Shown: positions 40,104 to 51,600, counted from the stretch's first letter. The stretch: 64,000 bases of DNA from Adineta ricciae (GCA_905250025.1 CAJNOJ010000043.1:478433-542432); one strand, 5' to 3'. Numbers and translations are program-made. Notes: generated by a model not told the origin, from the letters alone.

Positions 40104-40619
40104 ATGAATGAAACGAATATAGCATCACTTGTTTTGGGTTTAATCGCCGGTGTTTATAGTACAGTTTTTCTACTCTATATGTCCGATATTATGTATTTAA
40201 ATAAAGAAATGTTAAAAATTAAACATGAACTAGTCGATTTAAAGAATCAAACTGTTCTTATTAATAATTTACCTTCATCCAACCCAACCGAGAGTCTTTT
40301 ATCGCATAGAAAAGGTATTTCCGGAAAAGTATGTTTATCCTACAATGAACAACGTCAAATACTTGAATATTTTAATTTTATTTGTAACCTGGCTATTCTT
40401 TCATTCGGAAGTTATTCAATATACGTTCATGGTATAGGAACATCTCATGGCCTTGCTTATCGTTTAGTTTTTTTCTTGCTGAAATTATGTACCATAGTTG
40501 TGTCCATTTGGCTCAATCTTCATTTTAATAAGGGATTACCTAGTGATATTTTTCTTTATATTTGGATCGATGTTAATTGTGTTGCATCAGTTTATCGTAG
40601 TTTACGACAAATAATGTAA
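40104..40619 (+). CDS. Unrecognised four-helix membrane protein
   Basis: Single-exon ORF of 171 residues. Hydrophobic segments: SLVLGLIAGVYSTVFLLYM (8-27), a central pair (about ICNLAILSFGSYSIYV and LVFFLLKLCTIVVSIWL) and a C-terminal SDIFLYIWIDVNCVASVY. Between the first and second is a polar loop with NxT sequons. Family unknown; small tetraspan channels and transporter-like proteins share this look but no signature is visible. An AATAAA overlaps the stop region (about 40621). The next gene starts only 90 bp downstream on the same strand. Confidence 0.55.
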   Translation: MNETNIASLVLGLIAGVYSTVFLLYMSDIMYLNKEMLKIKHELVDLKNQTVLINNLPSSNPTESLLSHRKGISGKVCLSYNEQRQILEYFNFICNLAILSFGSYSIYVHGIGTSHGLAYRLVFFLLKLCTIVVSIWLNLHFNKGLPSDIFLYIWIDVNCVASVYRSLRQIM

Positions 40620-40679
40620 AATAAAGATACTTGATATAAACAAAGATTGAATTTTGTTTGACTGAGTAACTTGCTGCTG

Positions 40680-40709
40680 TATGGTTTTAGAGAAAACACG
40701 TCATTTCAG
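40680..40709 (+). promoter_or_regulatory. Candidate spliced-leader acceptor before 40710 gene
   Basis: The stretch ending CACGTCATTTCAG directly precedes ATGATG at 40710. The upstream stop is 90 bp away. As for the other two pairs, this could be a trans-splice acceptor. Confidence 0.4.
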
Positions 40710-41219
40710 ATGATGCAAGCTCTGCGACAATCACTGACTGCTGAAGCCGTGGGTTAGGTTTTATTCGTGAGATAATCAACTATCGTGAAACTTCCATTCT
40801 AGCAACGACGTCTAACATTTTTACGTTCTTCATTGTTCGCACAAAATGTTCGTTATGACGCAAGTGATTCACGTTCATCGAGTAGACAAAAGAAGGGTAA
40901 ATGTTTGGATTGATATGAGATCGAATTTGCATAGGTTTTTTTAGATGAAAAGCAGCCAAATCCAACCAAAACGAGTAATTTAAATAAAACAAAAACTAGT
41001 GAGAAGAAACAAAAACCTAATATTGTTGACGATACCAAACAACCCGGTAGACTACGGAATTGAAGTATCCTTTGAAAGTCACGTTTTTTTTCTGTATGTT
41101 AAGGTACAACACGAAAAGATTGGGGTAAACCGGATCAAATAGTCAGTAATAATCCACCTTATGGTAAAGCAGGTGGTTCAATCGACACACACGATCCTGA
41201 TCGAGGAAAAAAGGCTTAG
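40710..41219 (+). CDS. Small basic protein, unrecognised
   Basis: Four exons (40710-40748, 40803-40896, 40945-41046, 41104-41219) joined in frame give 116 residues. The N-terminus MMQALRQSLTAEAQRRLTF is helical, the middle is Lys/Ser-rich (SRQKKDEKQPNPTKTSNL), and the C-terminus has a distinctive patterned block: RKDWGKPDQIV, NNPPYGKAGGSIDTHDPD, GKKA. It probably is disordered with a conserved tail motif. Splice sites are good (GTGGGT, GTAAAT, GTAGAC donors; TTCTAG, TTTTAG, GTTAAG acceptors). I do not recognise it. The small size and short spacer from the upstream gene suggest co-expression. Confidence 0.55.
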
Positions 41220-42118
41220 ATTGGATTTTGATTCCGTATTTTCTTGTAGTCATTTTAGTAGAATTTTGTTTGAACCGTTCCTTTATCACTTCCCATTGTT
41301 GAGATAAATTTTCCCTATACCCGTAATGACTAACTGATATGAAAAGCCTAGCTGCAAATGAGGCCTTTATTTTTTTTATTTACAAAAAGAAGACACAACA
41401 CTAATGGATACTCCGTGCCTATGCCAATGATAACACTAGGTAATGTGTAAAACAAAGTTATGCTTCAGGTTCCACTACAGCATCACCTTTAGCTTAAAAG
41501 TAAGCGAAGTCGTATTTCTAGTGCACTGCATCGAATATGTCCTTGCTGCTGTACCACACGGTCACTGAGTAATCCGAAGAGGACGATTATAACATCTGAT
41601 AATCGTGCATCTGCCCATAAATTGGCTACCTCACTCGTATATGTTTTCCTCATCAAACTCAGTCAGTTTATATAAGCAGAAGGATAAAGACATTTACTGA
41701 TTAAAAAATTAATATCTAAATTAAAATCTAAGACAATCGATAAGACTAATCAAATCGATGAATAATGAGAAAAAATGATTTCTTCACGTTTTTACATGAA
41801 TACATGACGAGTGTCACTATCAAATTGACGATTAAAAGAGTCAAAGTAATGATGGAAAAAAGAATGTTTTATTGCATATTTTCTAAGCTATTCGTACAAA
41901 CGAAATCAAAATGAACTGCCGGGTGTATACGTTTGCTATATAATACACATATAATTAAGTGTAATTTTACCGTTGCGAACATTCAGTCATGCACATATTT
42001 TATCATGTACAATCAGTAACGTCATCAGAAATAATACGACGTTTTTTTTTATTTCAATCGAATCTCATTTCTTAATCAGCTCTTTATAAAGTCTGTTGAT
42101 AAAAGTGTTTGGATTAAT
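41220..42118. other. Intergenic, 899 bp
   Basis: Upstream region of the ABC transporter. AT-rich; no gene visible. TATATAATAC near 41937 is TATA-like but not adjacent to the ATG. Confidence 0.4.
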
Positions 42119-45100
42119 ATGGGAGATATCACGCCAGAACACGAATCGGATAGTCCGACCGACAATGAACTGGATGAGTCGAATGGTCAGACACGTACTC
42201 AAATAGTTCCGACAGTAAACATTTCGCCACCTTCATCGCCAACACGTCCACACCCTCCTGTAAAGGAGGATGATACTGATGCACATGATCATGATTCAAC
42301 TGATAAATCATCAAATGATGTACTCGATCTGCCGCAACGAGCAGTGTCCTCTACTATAACGTCATCACATCGATCGTCAGCCGACGATGCTGTTCCAGAA
42401 ATGAAAAAGTATGGGAAATTTTCCGGTCGAAAATGGGTATTTTTCATTATAAATTTATTTCCTAAAATTAGGTTTCACGGTCCAAACAACCCAGTTGCTC
42501 GTGCTCGATCGAACGTTGTCATCGACGAAGATGTACTAGAAAGAGAAGTTCGAGACATTCTCAGCGGTAAATATATTCAACGTCAGATTCGCGCAAGCAT
42601 ATGTTCCGTTCCCGGCGATGTTGATTCGAATGCAACGATAGACATCCATCGGAAACGATCGGTTTTTATGAAAAAGATGCCGTTAAGTTCTATCGGAGAA
42701 AAGAAAAACTAGAACGATAAATCACTTTCTTTATTTAAATAGTTTTTCTGAAAAATTGAAAAAATCAAAGAATCCCAAAGAACATAAATTGAAATTTTTC
42801 GAAGTATTCAAGTTCGCCGATGGGCTCGATGTACTTTTAATGCTTATTGGTATACTAGCTGGTAAATAAAACTCTTGTTTCGTATTTAAGTTTCTCACTA
42901 CCTCTTTTTAGCATTGGCAAACGGAGGTACGATGGTTGATTTGATGTGGATATGATGCACCACTTTTTCTTTAGCTACCTATTCAATAATGCTAGTCATC
43001 TACAAACAAGTTCTGAACAATCTGTCCAATAACACCGTGGCAAGCAATACAACTCTGTTCAATCGTTCAAGCGAATGGTAAACAATTATTTTGAAACCTC
43101 GTTCGTAAGTCTTCGGTTTTTTTCGTAGTAAAACCGATTTTGTTAACGTTACACACCCCGTGTCTCCAACCGAAGCTATGAAATCTATTATTAACTATTA
43201 TGTTCTTCTCGGTTTTGGAAGTATCTTATTCAGTTACCTTTCATCCGTCACGTGGCTTACTGCTGCTGAACGACAAGTACGCCGGGTACGTTTTTCACTC
43301 TTTCGAAATATTCTCCGTCAAGAAATTGGCTGGTTCGATGAACGAAACGCTGGAGAACTAAGTAATCGATTAGTGGATGATTTAGGTAACCGAATTTGTC
43401 CATCTAATGTTTAGAATTGTATCTCCGTGTTTTCTTTTTTCTAGACAGAATCAAAGATGGCATAGGGTAGCTAAAATTTAGCACATGAGCTTCCATATTT
43501 TCATACGAACTGATGCATTCTAGAGAAAAAGTTCCTGACTTCATCACACTTTTGTCACAAATGCTCAGTTCACTGATTTTAGCATTCGCTGAAGGATGGA
43601 AATTGTCCTTAGTGTACATGGCGATGTCTCCATTGACAATGATCACTTTTAATTTTACTATCAAAGTAAAGCGATATTTGAAAGATAAACGTTAAAAGAA
43701 GAAGAGACTTTCTCTTACTATTAGACCATCGTTACTTTTACTGTGAAAGAAGTCAAAGCATTTGCCGTGTCATCAGCAATTGCACAGGAAGTATTACAAA
43801 ATATTCGAACAGTAACAGCATTTCACGGTCAAGAAAAGGAAGAAAAGCGGTATATCTGATGATGCATTCTGTTTACTTCAACTGAAAATTATTTCAGATT
43901 TGCAGATAGTCTCATCGCAGCAAAAACGACTGGAATAAGAAAAGGATTTTACATGGGACTTTGTCAAGGTTTAAGCACTCTGTTCAATTATTCTGCAACA
44001 GCACTCACACTTTGGTAGTAAACTTCAAAAGTTTTATCTTTCAAACATGCATTGCGCTCTTATCTTAGGTATGGCCTTCAGCTTACTCGAACTGATTGTG
44101 AACACTATTCATCTGGGTCTGCATTTGTTGTAAGTGAATAATCTATATTGTATATACTACATCCTGCCAAATATTCTTGACTTTCTTAGGTTCTTTTTGC
44201 TTGTATGGTACGGTAATCTTAGTCGAAAATAATCCTGTTCTATGGAATCGTTTGGTCGTTTTTTGTAGAGCGCTACATCAGGTATATCTCAACTGTTGCC
44301 CAACATTCAAAGTTTTGCAGAAGCTGCTGGTAGCAGTGTTTATGTATTCGATTTAATCGAAAGAGTAGGCCCTCCTCAAGTGTATTCTGAACAAGAAAAA
44401 CATTTTGCTATTTGTCTTGCTAGTGTTCATTTATTGACGCATTCGCAGACAGTGGAGAAAAACCGGACACGATCAATGGTGATATTGAATTTGAAAACGT
44501 TACTTTCGCATATCCGACTAGACTCGAGGCTCCGGTAAACACTGTTTCTCTCTGTGATAGTGTTCTTCAAATTCTGCATCATTCTCTGTCAAGATTCTCA
44601 GAAAACTATCATTATTAATTCCATCTGGTAAAACGGTGGCTCTAGTTGGATCATCAGGCTGTGGAAGTAGGCTATTCTATATATTTGTGAAGTTTTCATC
44701 ATGTTTCCTCACTATAGAAAGTACTGCAATTCAGCTGATACAACGATTTTACGATCCAGAAAGTGGCCGAATTCTACTCGATGGAAGAAATATAATAAGA
44801 TTAAATGTGACTTGGTTACGTTCACAAATTGGAGTTGTTAGTCAAGAGCCAGTACTGTTTACTGGTTCAATCGAAGATAACATACGCTACGGTAAGGTTG
44901 ATGCTACAGATGAAGAAGTAGAGGCTGCAGCGAAAATGGCTAATGCTCATGATTTTATTATGGCACTTCCAGAAGTATAGATTACGAGATCCTGTCTCAC
45001 TGGTGATTACTTTTTTCATAATTATTATAGAAATACAAAACGCCATCTGGTGATAAATTGAGCGGTGGCCAAAAACAACGAGGTAAATCAATTGATTGAT

Positions 45101-47941
45101 TGTTTATTGTTGAAAATAATATGATCGTTTTAGTCGCTATTGCTCGAGCGTTAATATCGAATCCCAAAATTCTTCTACTAGATGAAGCTACCAGTGCGCT
45201 TGGTTCGTTTCTTTCGTCTTGTATTCTAAAACTAGAATTGTTTTTTATAGATAATACGAGTGAAAGAATTGTGCAGGATGCATTAGATAAGGCTAAAGAT
45301 GGTCGTACAACTATCGTCATTGCTCATCGTTTGAGTACCATAAGAAATGCAGACTTAATTGTAGCATTAGAAAATGGTCAAGTGAGAGAGAGCGGAACTC
45401 ATCATGAGTTAATGAAGCAAAGAGGCCTCTACTATGGGTTGGTTACGACTCAATCTAAAAAGGAACAGCAGCAAGAAAAACAAAAAGATGGCTCAGACAG
45501 TGAAAGTGAAGATAATGAAACAAAAGACGACAATGCATCAGTACAGAATTCACTTGGTGAGTATTTTATTGTACCTGATTCTGTACTTCATGACACAAGA
45601 TGTTTATTGTAGCGAGTCGTAGAGCATCGAAGCAATCTATGAATTCAACTGGAACTTCGGAGGGTTATAATGAAGCTATCCAAGAGCGAACTATTGAAAT
45701 GTCGAAGATCAAGAAATTCTTTCGCGTTCCATTTTTATTGCAAATTGCAAAGTTCAATAGACCCGAATGGTATTGGATTTCGCTAGGTACACTAGTTTCG
45801 CTCGGTAGTGGCACTGTACAACCGTTCTATGGATATGTTTTTGCGAGCCTCTATGACACTGTCAATGAGCCAGATCCAGATGAACAAGATCGCCTGATAC
45901 GTGTTTATGCGATAATTTGTTTCTGTATTGGATTAGGTGCGTGTATTACTCAATTTCTATCCAGTTTTAGTTTTGCCAAGTCGGGCGAAGCGTTAACAAT
46001 GCGCATGAGAACCATTACATTTGGTGCAATGATACGGCAGGAGATGAGTTTTTTTGATCAAGAAGAAAATTCTGTCGGTGCTCTCGTCACACGCCTTTCT
46101 TCAGATGCTTCAGCACTTAAGGTACTCATGATTAAGTAGAATACACGTATTCAAATGCGAAACGTTACACTCTAGGGTTTAACTGGTATTCGTATTGGAA
46201 CTATTTTACAATCTATCAGTGCTGGCATAGTAGGTTTGACGCTTGGATTTACAATCAGTTGGAAAATAACGTTGGTTTGCTTGAGTTTCTCTCCGATTGT
46301 ATTCTTATCCGGCAAGTTACGAAGTCAGATAAAAGATACCAAGGGAAAAAATCAAGTTACATTCGTCGAAAAAGGCAGTCAGGTACGGTTTTGGTGCTTG
46401 AGTATCGATTGCATACATGCAAAACTAATATTTATATTAGTATGCAACACAAGCAATTGAACATATTCGTACTGTTGTATCTCTGCATCAAGAGAACCAT
46501 TTCATCAATCTATATGAAGATGCGTTCAATCAAGATCTGAAGTAGAAATTTATATACATCTGCTTTCAATTGTTTTCAATCACTATTCACATATTTAGGC
46601 AAAAGTTTCGTCGTGCACATCTCTTGTCTTTAGGCAATGCCATAACGGGCTCGTTGTCGTATTTCATGCAATGTGCATGCTTTGGATATGGCAGTAAATT
46701 AATTGAGGCTGGTGAACTTCAATTTGGCGCAGTATACAGGTAGAAGCAACAGTCTATAATCGAGGTTTGTGTATTTTGATAAATAACTTTTTATAATATA
46801 GAGCATTCTGTGTGATAACTTTGTGTATTTTCGCGGTCAATCGCTCGTTGCGAATGCTTCCTGATTACGCCAAAGCAAAAGCAGCAGGTCTGAGAATTAT
46901 TAAGCTCCATCAACGTCAATCACAAATCGATCCTACCAACGAATCGGGCATTATTTTAGTAGGATTCTCGCATCATTATCACTTTATGAAACCCTACTAC
47001 ATCTATCTACTTTTTCACCTCATTTAGAAAGATATTGGCGGTAATATTGAATTTAGTGATGTTCATTTCCGATATCCCAACCGACCGACGCTTCGTGTGC
47101 TGCGTCATTTCTCACTGAAATGTTTATATGGTGCTACTACGGCTCTTGTTGGTCCCTCAGGATGCGGAAAATCAACAGCAATAGCATTATTACAGCGCTT
47201 CTATGATCCAGATAAAGGTCGAATCTTAATCGATGGACATGACATAAAAGTCTTTAACATTCGATGGTGGCGATCAATGATAGGTCTTGTTCAACAGGAA
47301 CCAATCCTTTTCAATCTTTCTATTCGTGATAATATTGCTTATGGTGATAATAGTCGAGATATAAAACAAGAGGAAATTGAAACTGCTGCTCGAATGGCGA
47401 ATATCCATGAGCTGATTATTTCGTTTCCTCACGTATTCACAGTTTCTTTTCTCGATAAATTAAACTACGAATCTTTTAGGGTTATGAAACATTATGTGGA
47501 GCAAAAGGTAGTCAATTGTCTGGTGGTCAAAAACAACGAAGTGAATCCTTTTTTTTCTCGTAAGACAGAAATTTGGTGAATGAAGTTTTGGATTTTAGTT
47601 GCCATTGCCCGAGCATTAATTCGTAATCCAAAACTGCTTCTGCTCGATGAAGCGACATCAGCGTTAGATAATAAAAGTGAAAAAGTCGTGCAAGCAACCT
47701 TGGATCAAGCGCGATCTGGTCGCACTTGCATAACTATCGCCCATCGTCTATCAACAATTCGCAATTCAGAAAAAATTGCTGTTGTAAATCGAGGCAAACT
47801 CAGAGAAGAAGTAATGAACAATATGGTATCTTTTTGCGTGATTTAATTCTTTTATTTTAGGGTACTCATGAAGAATTATTACATCAAAAAGGGATCTATG
47901 CACAGTTAGCATTGTCACAGAGAAAATCCGGTCACCATTAG
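42119..47941 (+). CDS. ABC transporter, ABCB/P-glycoprotein type, full length
   Basis: About 25 exons spliced by 40-90 nt introns; single gene with TMD1-NBD1-TMD2-NBD2. A long hydrophilic N-terminus (about 190 residues, ATG 42119) precedes TMD1, joined via a GTTAAG donor at 42680 and TAG at about 42743. TMD1 carries [19 protein letters not shown] (intracellular loop of P-gp). NBD1: Walker A SGCGKST (split by an intron), LSGGQKQR signature, [12 protein letters not shown] Walker B. A charged linker leads to TMD2 ([19 protein letters not shown]), then NBD2: [37 protein letters not shown]. Both sites keep the catalytic Glu. Drug/xenobiotic and lipid efflux at the plasma membrane is typical. The apparent frameshift at 44389 disappears if the intron uses the donor at 44383 and the GACAG acceptor near 44450. 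Confidence 0.9.
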
Positions 47942-48220
47942 AAGTCGTATGAATATTCGATGCTCTATCTTGTATTTGTATTAGAATAATGAAATGTTTT
48001 GAGTGCTACTTTTGTCAGTGAACAAATCTCACTGCTCGACGAATTCTAGTATTCATCATAAAAATCGTGTTCACTTTTTTTGTAAGATAATAAATGTTTA
48101 CAAATTACAACATTAGATTAAGCTTTACTGGTATTCTTTAGTAGATTTTCTTCAACGATAGACGACATGATCTGTATTTGATTTTAGTTCTTTACTTGGC
48201 AAAGACTACTATCGATGTTT
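47942..48220. other. ABC transporter 3' flank
   Basis: 279 bp, AATAAT/ATAAT-type poly(A) candidates near 48085; no further feature. Confidence 0.4.
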
Positions 48221-48663
48221 TATATAGAACTAGAGGGGGTACCCGCTGCAAATAAGAAATATCCATGTCGAACATCTCACGTTTTGAAGAGCTATAACAG
48301 GTAGAAAATCAGTATAATTCAAATTTATACGCTTCCACTCCTTATTTTCCCGCCGTGCATCGCATAAAATGGCAGTTTCAGCTATATCTTTTTATGCAAA
48401 AGACTTGCCGAAGTTAATTTCTGCCTCAGAAATTATGAAAATTTCCTCTTTCTCTAATATTCATTTTCCACTCCAGCTATTCATTTATCGACCTCTTTCT
48501 CACTCTCATGTCATTTCATACCTTATATCCTTCGAATTCACCCACCCTCAGCATTCGGCTTAATCTTTTGAGATCCTGTAACGCTACCGATGAGTTTAGC
48601 AGATTATCTGTAGCATTCACCGAACTATCATAGGCGTAGAGACCACGTGGCTTGTTGTCTATG

Positions 48664-48694
48664 AGCGCTCAGACGGCCTTCGGCCGCCTTCGCT
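48664..48694. repeat. GC-rich hairpin motif, copy 1
   Basis: AGCGCTCAGACGGCC then TTCGGCCGCCTTCGCT, with an internal CGGCC-TT-CGGCCG that can fold into a short stem. GC content is far above this AT-rich region. Related copies at 48808-48829 (shortened), 50361-50393 and 50409-50440. Confidence 0.75.
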
Positions 48695-48807
48695 ACCGAC
48701 CCGCTGCAATTTTTCACATCTCGCAATCCCATTGGTCAGCTTCGCAGGTTGCTTGTAGCATGTATAGGACTCCCATGCACACGTAGAACACGTGGATTGT
48801 TGTCTTT

Positions 48808-48829
48808 GAGCGCTCAGACGGCCTTCGCT
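48808..48829. repeat. GC-rich hairpin motif, shortened copy 2
   Basis: Same opening GAGCGCTCAGACGGCC as copy 1, but a deletion removes the second half of the palindrome, leaving CTTCGCT. Confidence 0.7.
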
Positions 48830-49054
48830 ATTAATTTTCTCAAGTTTGGAAATCTCGCATTCCTATTGGTCCGTTTCATATATTGCCTGTAGCAAACGTC
48901 TGGTTCATTTTTTCTCGGAACAAAGTAGATGTCGACCTTCCCCTGGGTCTCAGGAAGCATTGTGGAAAGTTTCACACCGATAGCTACTACAGGGACTGAA
49001 TGCATAGCGAACAAACAAACAAACAGACAAACTTTCTTCTTTATATATATAGAA

Positions 49055-49214
49055 GATAGATGATTATTTTATAATTTAGACCATTGGGCGACAGAATCAT
49101 TAGTCGCTTCAAAACACAGCGTTGAATACGCTGCTATATCTTCTAGCCATTACTTTCTTTTTAATCACCAGTTCCATGCAGAACAGAAAGGCATATACTA
49201 TTTTACAATAAGCA
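49055..49214. other. Spacer between two repeats
   Basis: 160 bp between the unclassified repeat and the MITE-like element, no feature. Confidence 0.4.
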
Positions 49215-49216
49215 TA

Positions 49217-49668
49217 CACAGAAAAAAAATCAGCAGAATAATCAACCCTCAAAAAAGGTTTTATAACTGAAAAAATCGTTTATCAGCTTGATCTACCCCT
49301 TGATGAACCCTTTTTTCTTGAAAAACCCTTGAAGGGTTTATTATCCGTTGCAAACTGATAAACGCAAGGGTTGATTATCTCTTGATAAACCCTTTTTTCG
49401 TTGATCAATTGAATCAACCCTGAGACCCAGAGTTGATCATCACCTTTGAGAAACCCATCGTTTTAGGGTTGATTCAATTGATAAACGAAAAAAGGGTTTA
49501 TCAAGAGATAATCAACCCTTGCGTTTATCAGTTTGCAACGGATAATAAACGCTTCAAGGGCTTTTCAAGAAAAAGGGTTCATCAAGGGGTAGATCACGCT
49601 GATAAACGAATTTTTCAGTTATAAACCTTTTTTGAGGGCTGATTATTCTGCTGATCTTTTTTTCTGTG
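49217..49668. mobile_element. MITE-like foldback element with long terminal inverted repeats, TA-flanked
   Basis: The two halves are near-complementary. The left arm runs from 49217 (CACAGAAAAAAAATCAGCAG) to about 49420, the right arm from about 49460 to 49668 (ending CTGATCTTTTTTTCTGTG), around a small centre near 49430-49455. Each arm contains the tracts GGGTTTATCAAGAG and AAGGGTTGATTA. Both ends have TA just outside (49215-49216 and 49669-49670), fitting the TA target duplication of Tc1/mariner-type elements. No transposase, so non-autonomous. Arms differ at scattered bases, so insertion is not very recent. Confidence 0.8.
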
Positions 49669-49670
49669 TA

Positions 49671-50177
49671 GGATATCTTTCCGCCCGATTCGAGTTTTTC
49701 CAGGAGTTATTCGTTCTCGTATGCATTCCAACAATCATTTCAATCGTTCCAGGTACAACTCGACGAGCTCTGTCGATTGGTAAAAAATATTCGGAAAAAG
49801 TCACTTCCTTACCCCCAAAAATCCCAAAAAACTGCAAAAAACACCCCAAAATTGCATAATTTCCAGAAATACCTGGGCTGATTCGCCTGAGTGATATCTG
49901 ATATCATTCCAAACATGATTCCAAGTCAAACTCGATGAGTTCTGTCCATTTCACACCTCATTCACGAATTGCGAGCACTTCATCAGTATGAAATCGCATA
50001 ATTACTGTATTCACAGCATACGAACACAGCAACACGACGAAAATTTTCCTAACAATATGTCGGCGTGTCATTTTTTTAACAAACAATTCTACTATAACAA
50101 ATTAGATACAGATGCATTACCTTCAATACGAGAAAGTGATGCTTTAAATAGTCAGTAGTGTCAAACTTGACAGTTGA
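49671..50177. other. Unique AT-rich sequence, about 500 bp
   Basis: Contains a short A-rich run with CCCAAAA units (49820-49850). ORF 49632-49859 overlaps the MITE end and is not credible. No gene. Confidence 0.4.
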
Positions 50178-50262
50178 ATTCAAGTATTCAACTATCTGTT
50201 CAAGTATTCAACTATTTCAACTATTCAACTATTCAACTATTTCAAATATTCAAGTATTCACT
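50178..50262. repeat. TTCAACTATTCAAG-type minisatellite
   Basis: Irregular repeats of the unit (T)TCAA(C/G)TATTCAA over about 85 bp. Confidence 0.7.
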
Positions 50263-50360
50263 TTTACCACTATTCTATAGTTTGATCTTTCGGTCCCCCA
50301 CATACCGTGAACATTTACAGAATTCACATAGTAAGCGAAAACAGATGGATTTTTCGGTAC

Positions 50361-50440
50361 GAGCGCTCAGAAGGTCTTCGGCCCTCTTCGCTACCGGTCT
50401 CCTTAGTCGAGCGCTCAGACGGCCTTCGGCCGCCTTCGCT
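50361..50440. repeat. GC-rich hairpin motif, copies 3 and 4
   Basis: Two tandem-like copies (50361-50393 and 50409-50440) of the motif at 48664, separated by 15 bp; copy 4 matches copy 1 nearly exactly, copy 3 has AAGGTCTTCGGCCCTC in place of the symmetrical centre. Confidence 0.75.
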
Positions 50441-51413
50441 AGGAACTATCGGTCTACGCTTAACGACAATTGTTATTAAAAGCAGTCAACCCGAAACCCA
50501 TCCTAACAGTAGATCCGACACTGCCGTTTTCATCAAAACACAAGCAACTCACCTATCGCCCGAGAATGTCCCAAAATACTTCGCCCTAATATTACCATCT
50601 CAGTTTTTGCCTCACAACCAAGCTACCCACCACTACCAACAACCTCAACACTCAGCCAAAACCCTCACTTGCCATTGCCCCACCCACACTCACACCCTCA
50701 CCCACCCTCGCCCACGTTTTGCCACAAACAAACAAACAAACAATTTTATTTCATATGACCCTCCTTACAGTCGAGGGAAAATGAGTTGAGAACAGTGCTA
50801 AGCTCTCATCTAGCGTGTGGGCCGATCAATTTAACAATACAATGAAGTCATAAATATAGAACAGTGTATCAACAGATTCCCTTCAAAGATGGTATGCGGT
50901 TTCGTCTGAAGAAAGAAACTAGATAAACATACATCTATTGATAGTTCTTTCTCTTGTAGAGAGAAAAATGAAAAAAATGTTTAAATTGGCGCTTTTATAC
51001 GTCTAATATAAAAGAATACCTTCAAAAGTTCTCACAATGAAATAAAAAACGAGAAGAATTTCGAAATCAGTACTCGATTAATCCACTTCGACGATATCAA
51101 ATGTTTAATTTAGAGTGAAAACATCTATTCAAGTATTAGAAGAAATATTATCTCTATGAAAATGTCTCAGTTTACACCAACGGATCTATCGTTTTGCTCT
51201 CGACTGTATTCGAATTCCAGTATTTTTCTATCATTGATAATTTTTCACGATTTGCAACATAGTAAACTTTGTAAACATCTTAGAGCACTTATAAGCACAG
51301 CTAATGTAAACTGGAAGATCGAGATATATTCCAATTTCTCATATTAATATTGGTATAAAATATCTGAAAGTCAATGCTTCACAAGCATCTCTGATGTAAC
51401 TACGAGCATTGAA
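50441..51413. other. Gene-free, with C/A-rich low complexity
   Basis: 50640-50710 is rich in CCCACCCACAC/CTCACCC units and 50722-50742 has AAACAAACAAAC. The rest is AT-rich unique sequence. ORFs are composition artefacts. Confidence 0.4.
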
Positions 51414-51600
51414 NCGAAAAAAGGGTTTATCAAGAGATAATCAACCCTTGCGTTTATCAGTTTGCAACGGATAATAAACCCTTCAAGGGTTTTTCAAGAA
51501 AAAAGGGTTCATCAAGGGGTAGATCAAGCTGATAAACGATTTTTTCAGTTATAAAACCTTTTTTGAGGGTTGATTATTCTGCTGATTTTTTTTCTGTGTA
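51414..51600. mobile_element. Half copy of the MITE-like element, breaking at an ambiguous base
   Basis: Matches the right half of the element at 49217-49668 from an N at 51414 to the terminal TGTGTA at 51600; it is closer to the consensus than the full copy (for example AAACCCTTCAAGGG is intact). The left half is absent. The break is at the palindrome's centre and coincides with the single N in the window. Confidence 0.8.

Larger units (their letters stand above)
48221..49054 (+). mobile_element. Unclassified non-autonomous interspersed repeat (candidate)
   Basis: Starts TATATAGAACTAGAGGGGG and ends in ACAAACAAACAGACAAAC followed by TATATATATAGAAG, so both ends share a TATATAGAA sequence. 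Inside, two directly repeated segments (about 48639-48764 and 48787-48897) share CACGTGG, TTGTTGTCT and the GC-rich hairpin motif. No protein-coding capacity above background (the 66-codon minus-strand ORF at 48814-49014 is not supported). Class unknown; boundaries are by eye. Confidence 0.45.

Noticed and set aside
44389-44457. Apparent frameshift in ABC transporter NBD1 linker
   Set aside because: Using the donor at 44383 with the GACAG acceptor restores frame ([13 protein letters not shown]), so it is normal splicing.
50300-50790. Two overlapping ORFs of about 100-160 codons over the GC-rich motif
   Set aside because: They follow low-complexity composition and the hairpin repeat, with no protein signature.
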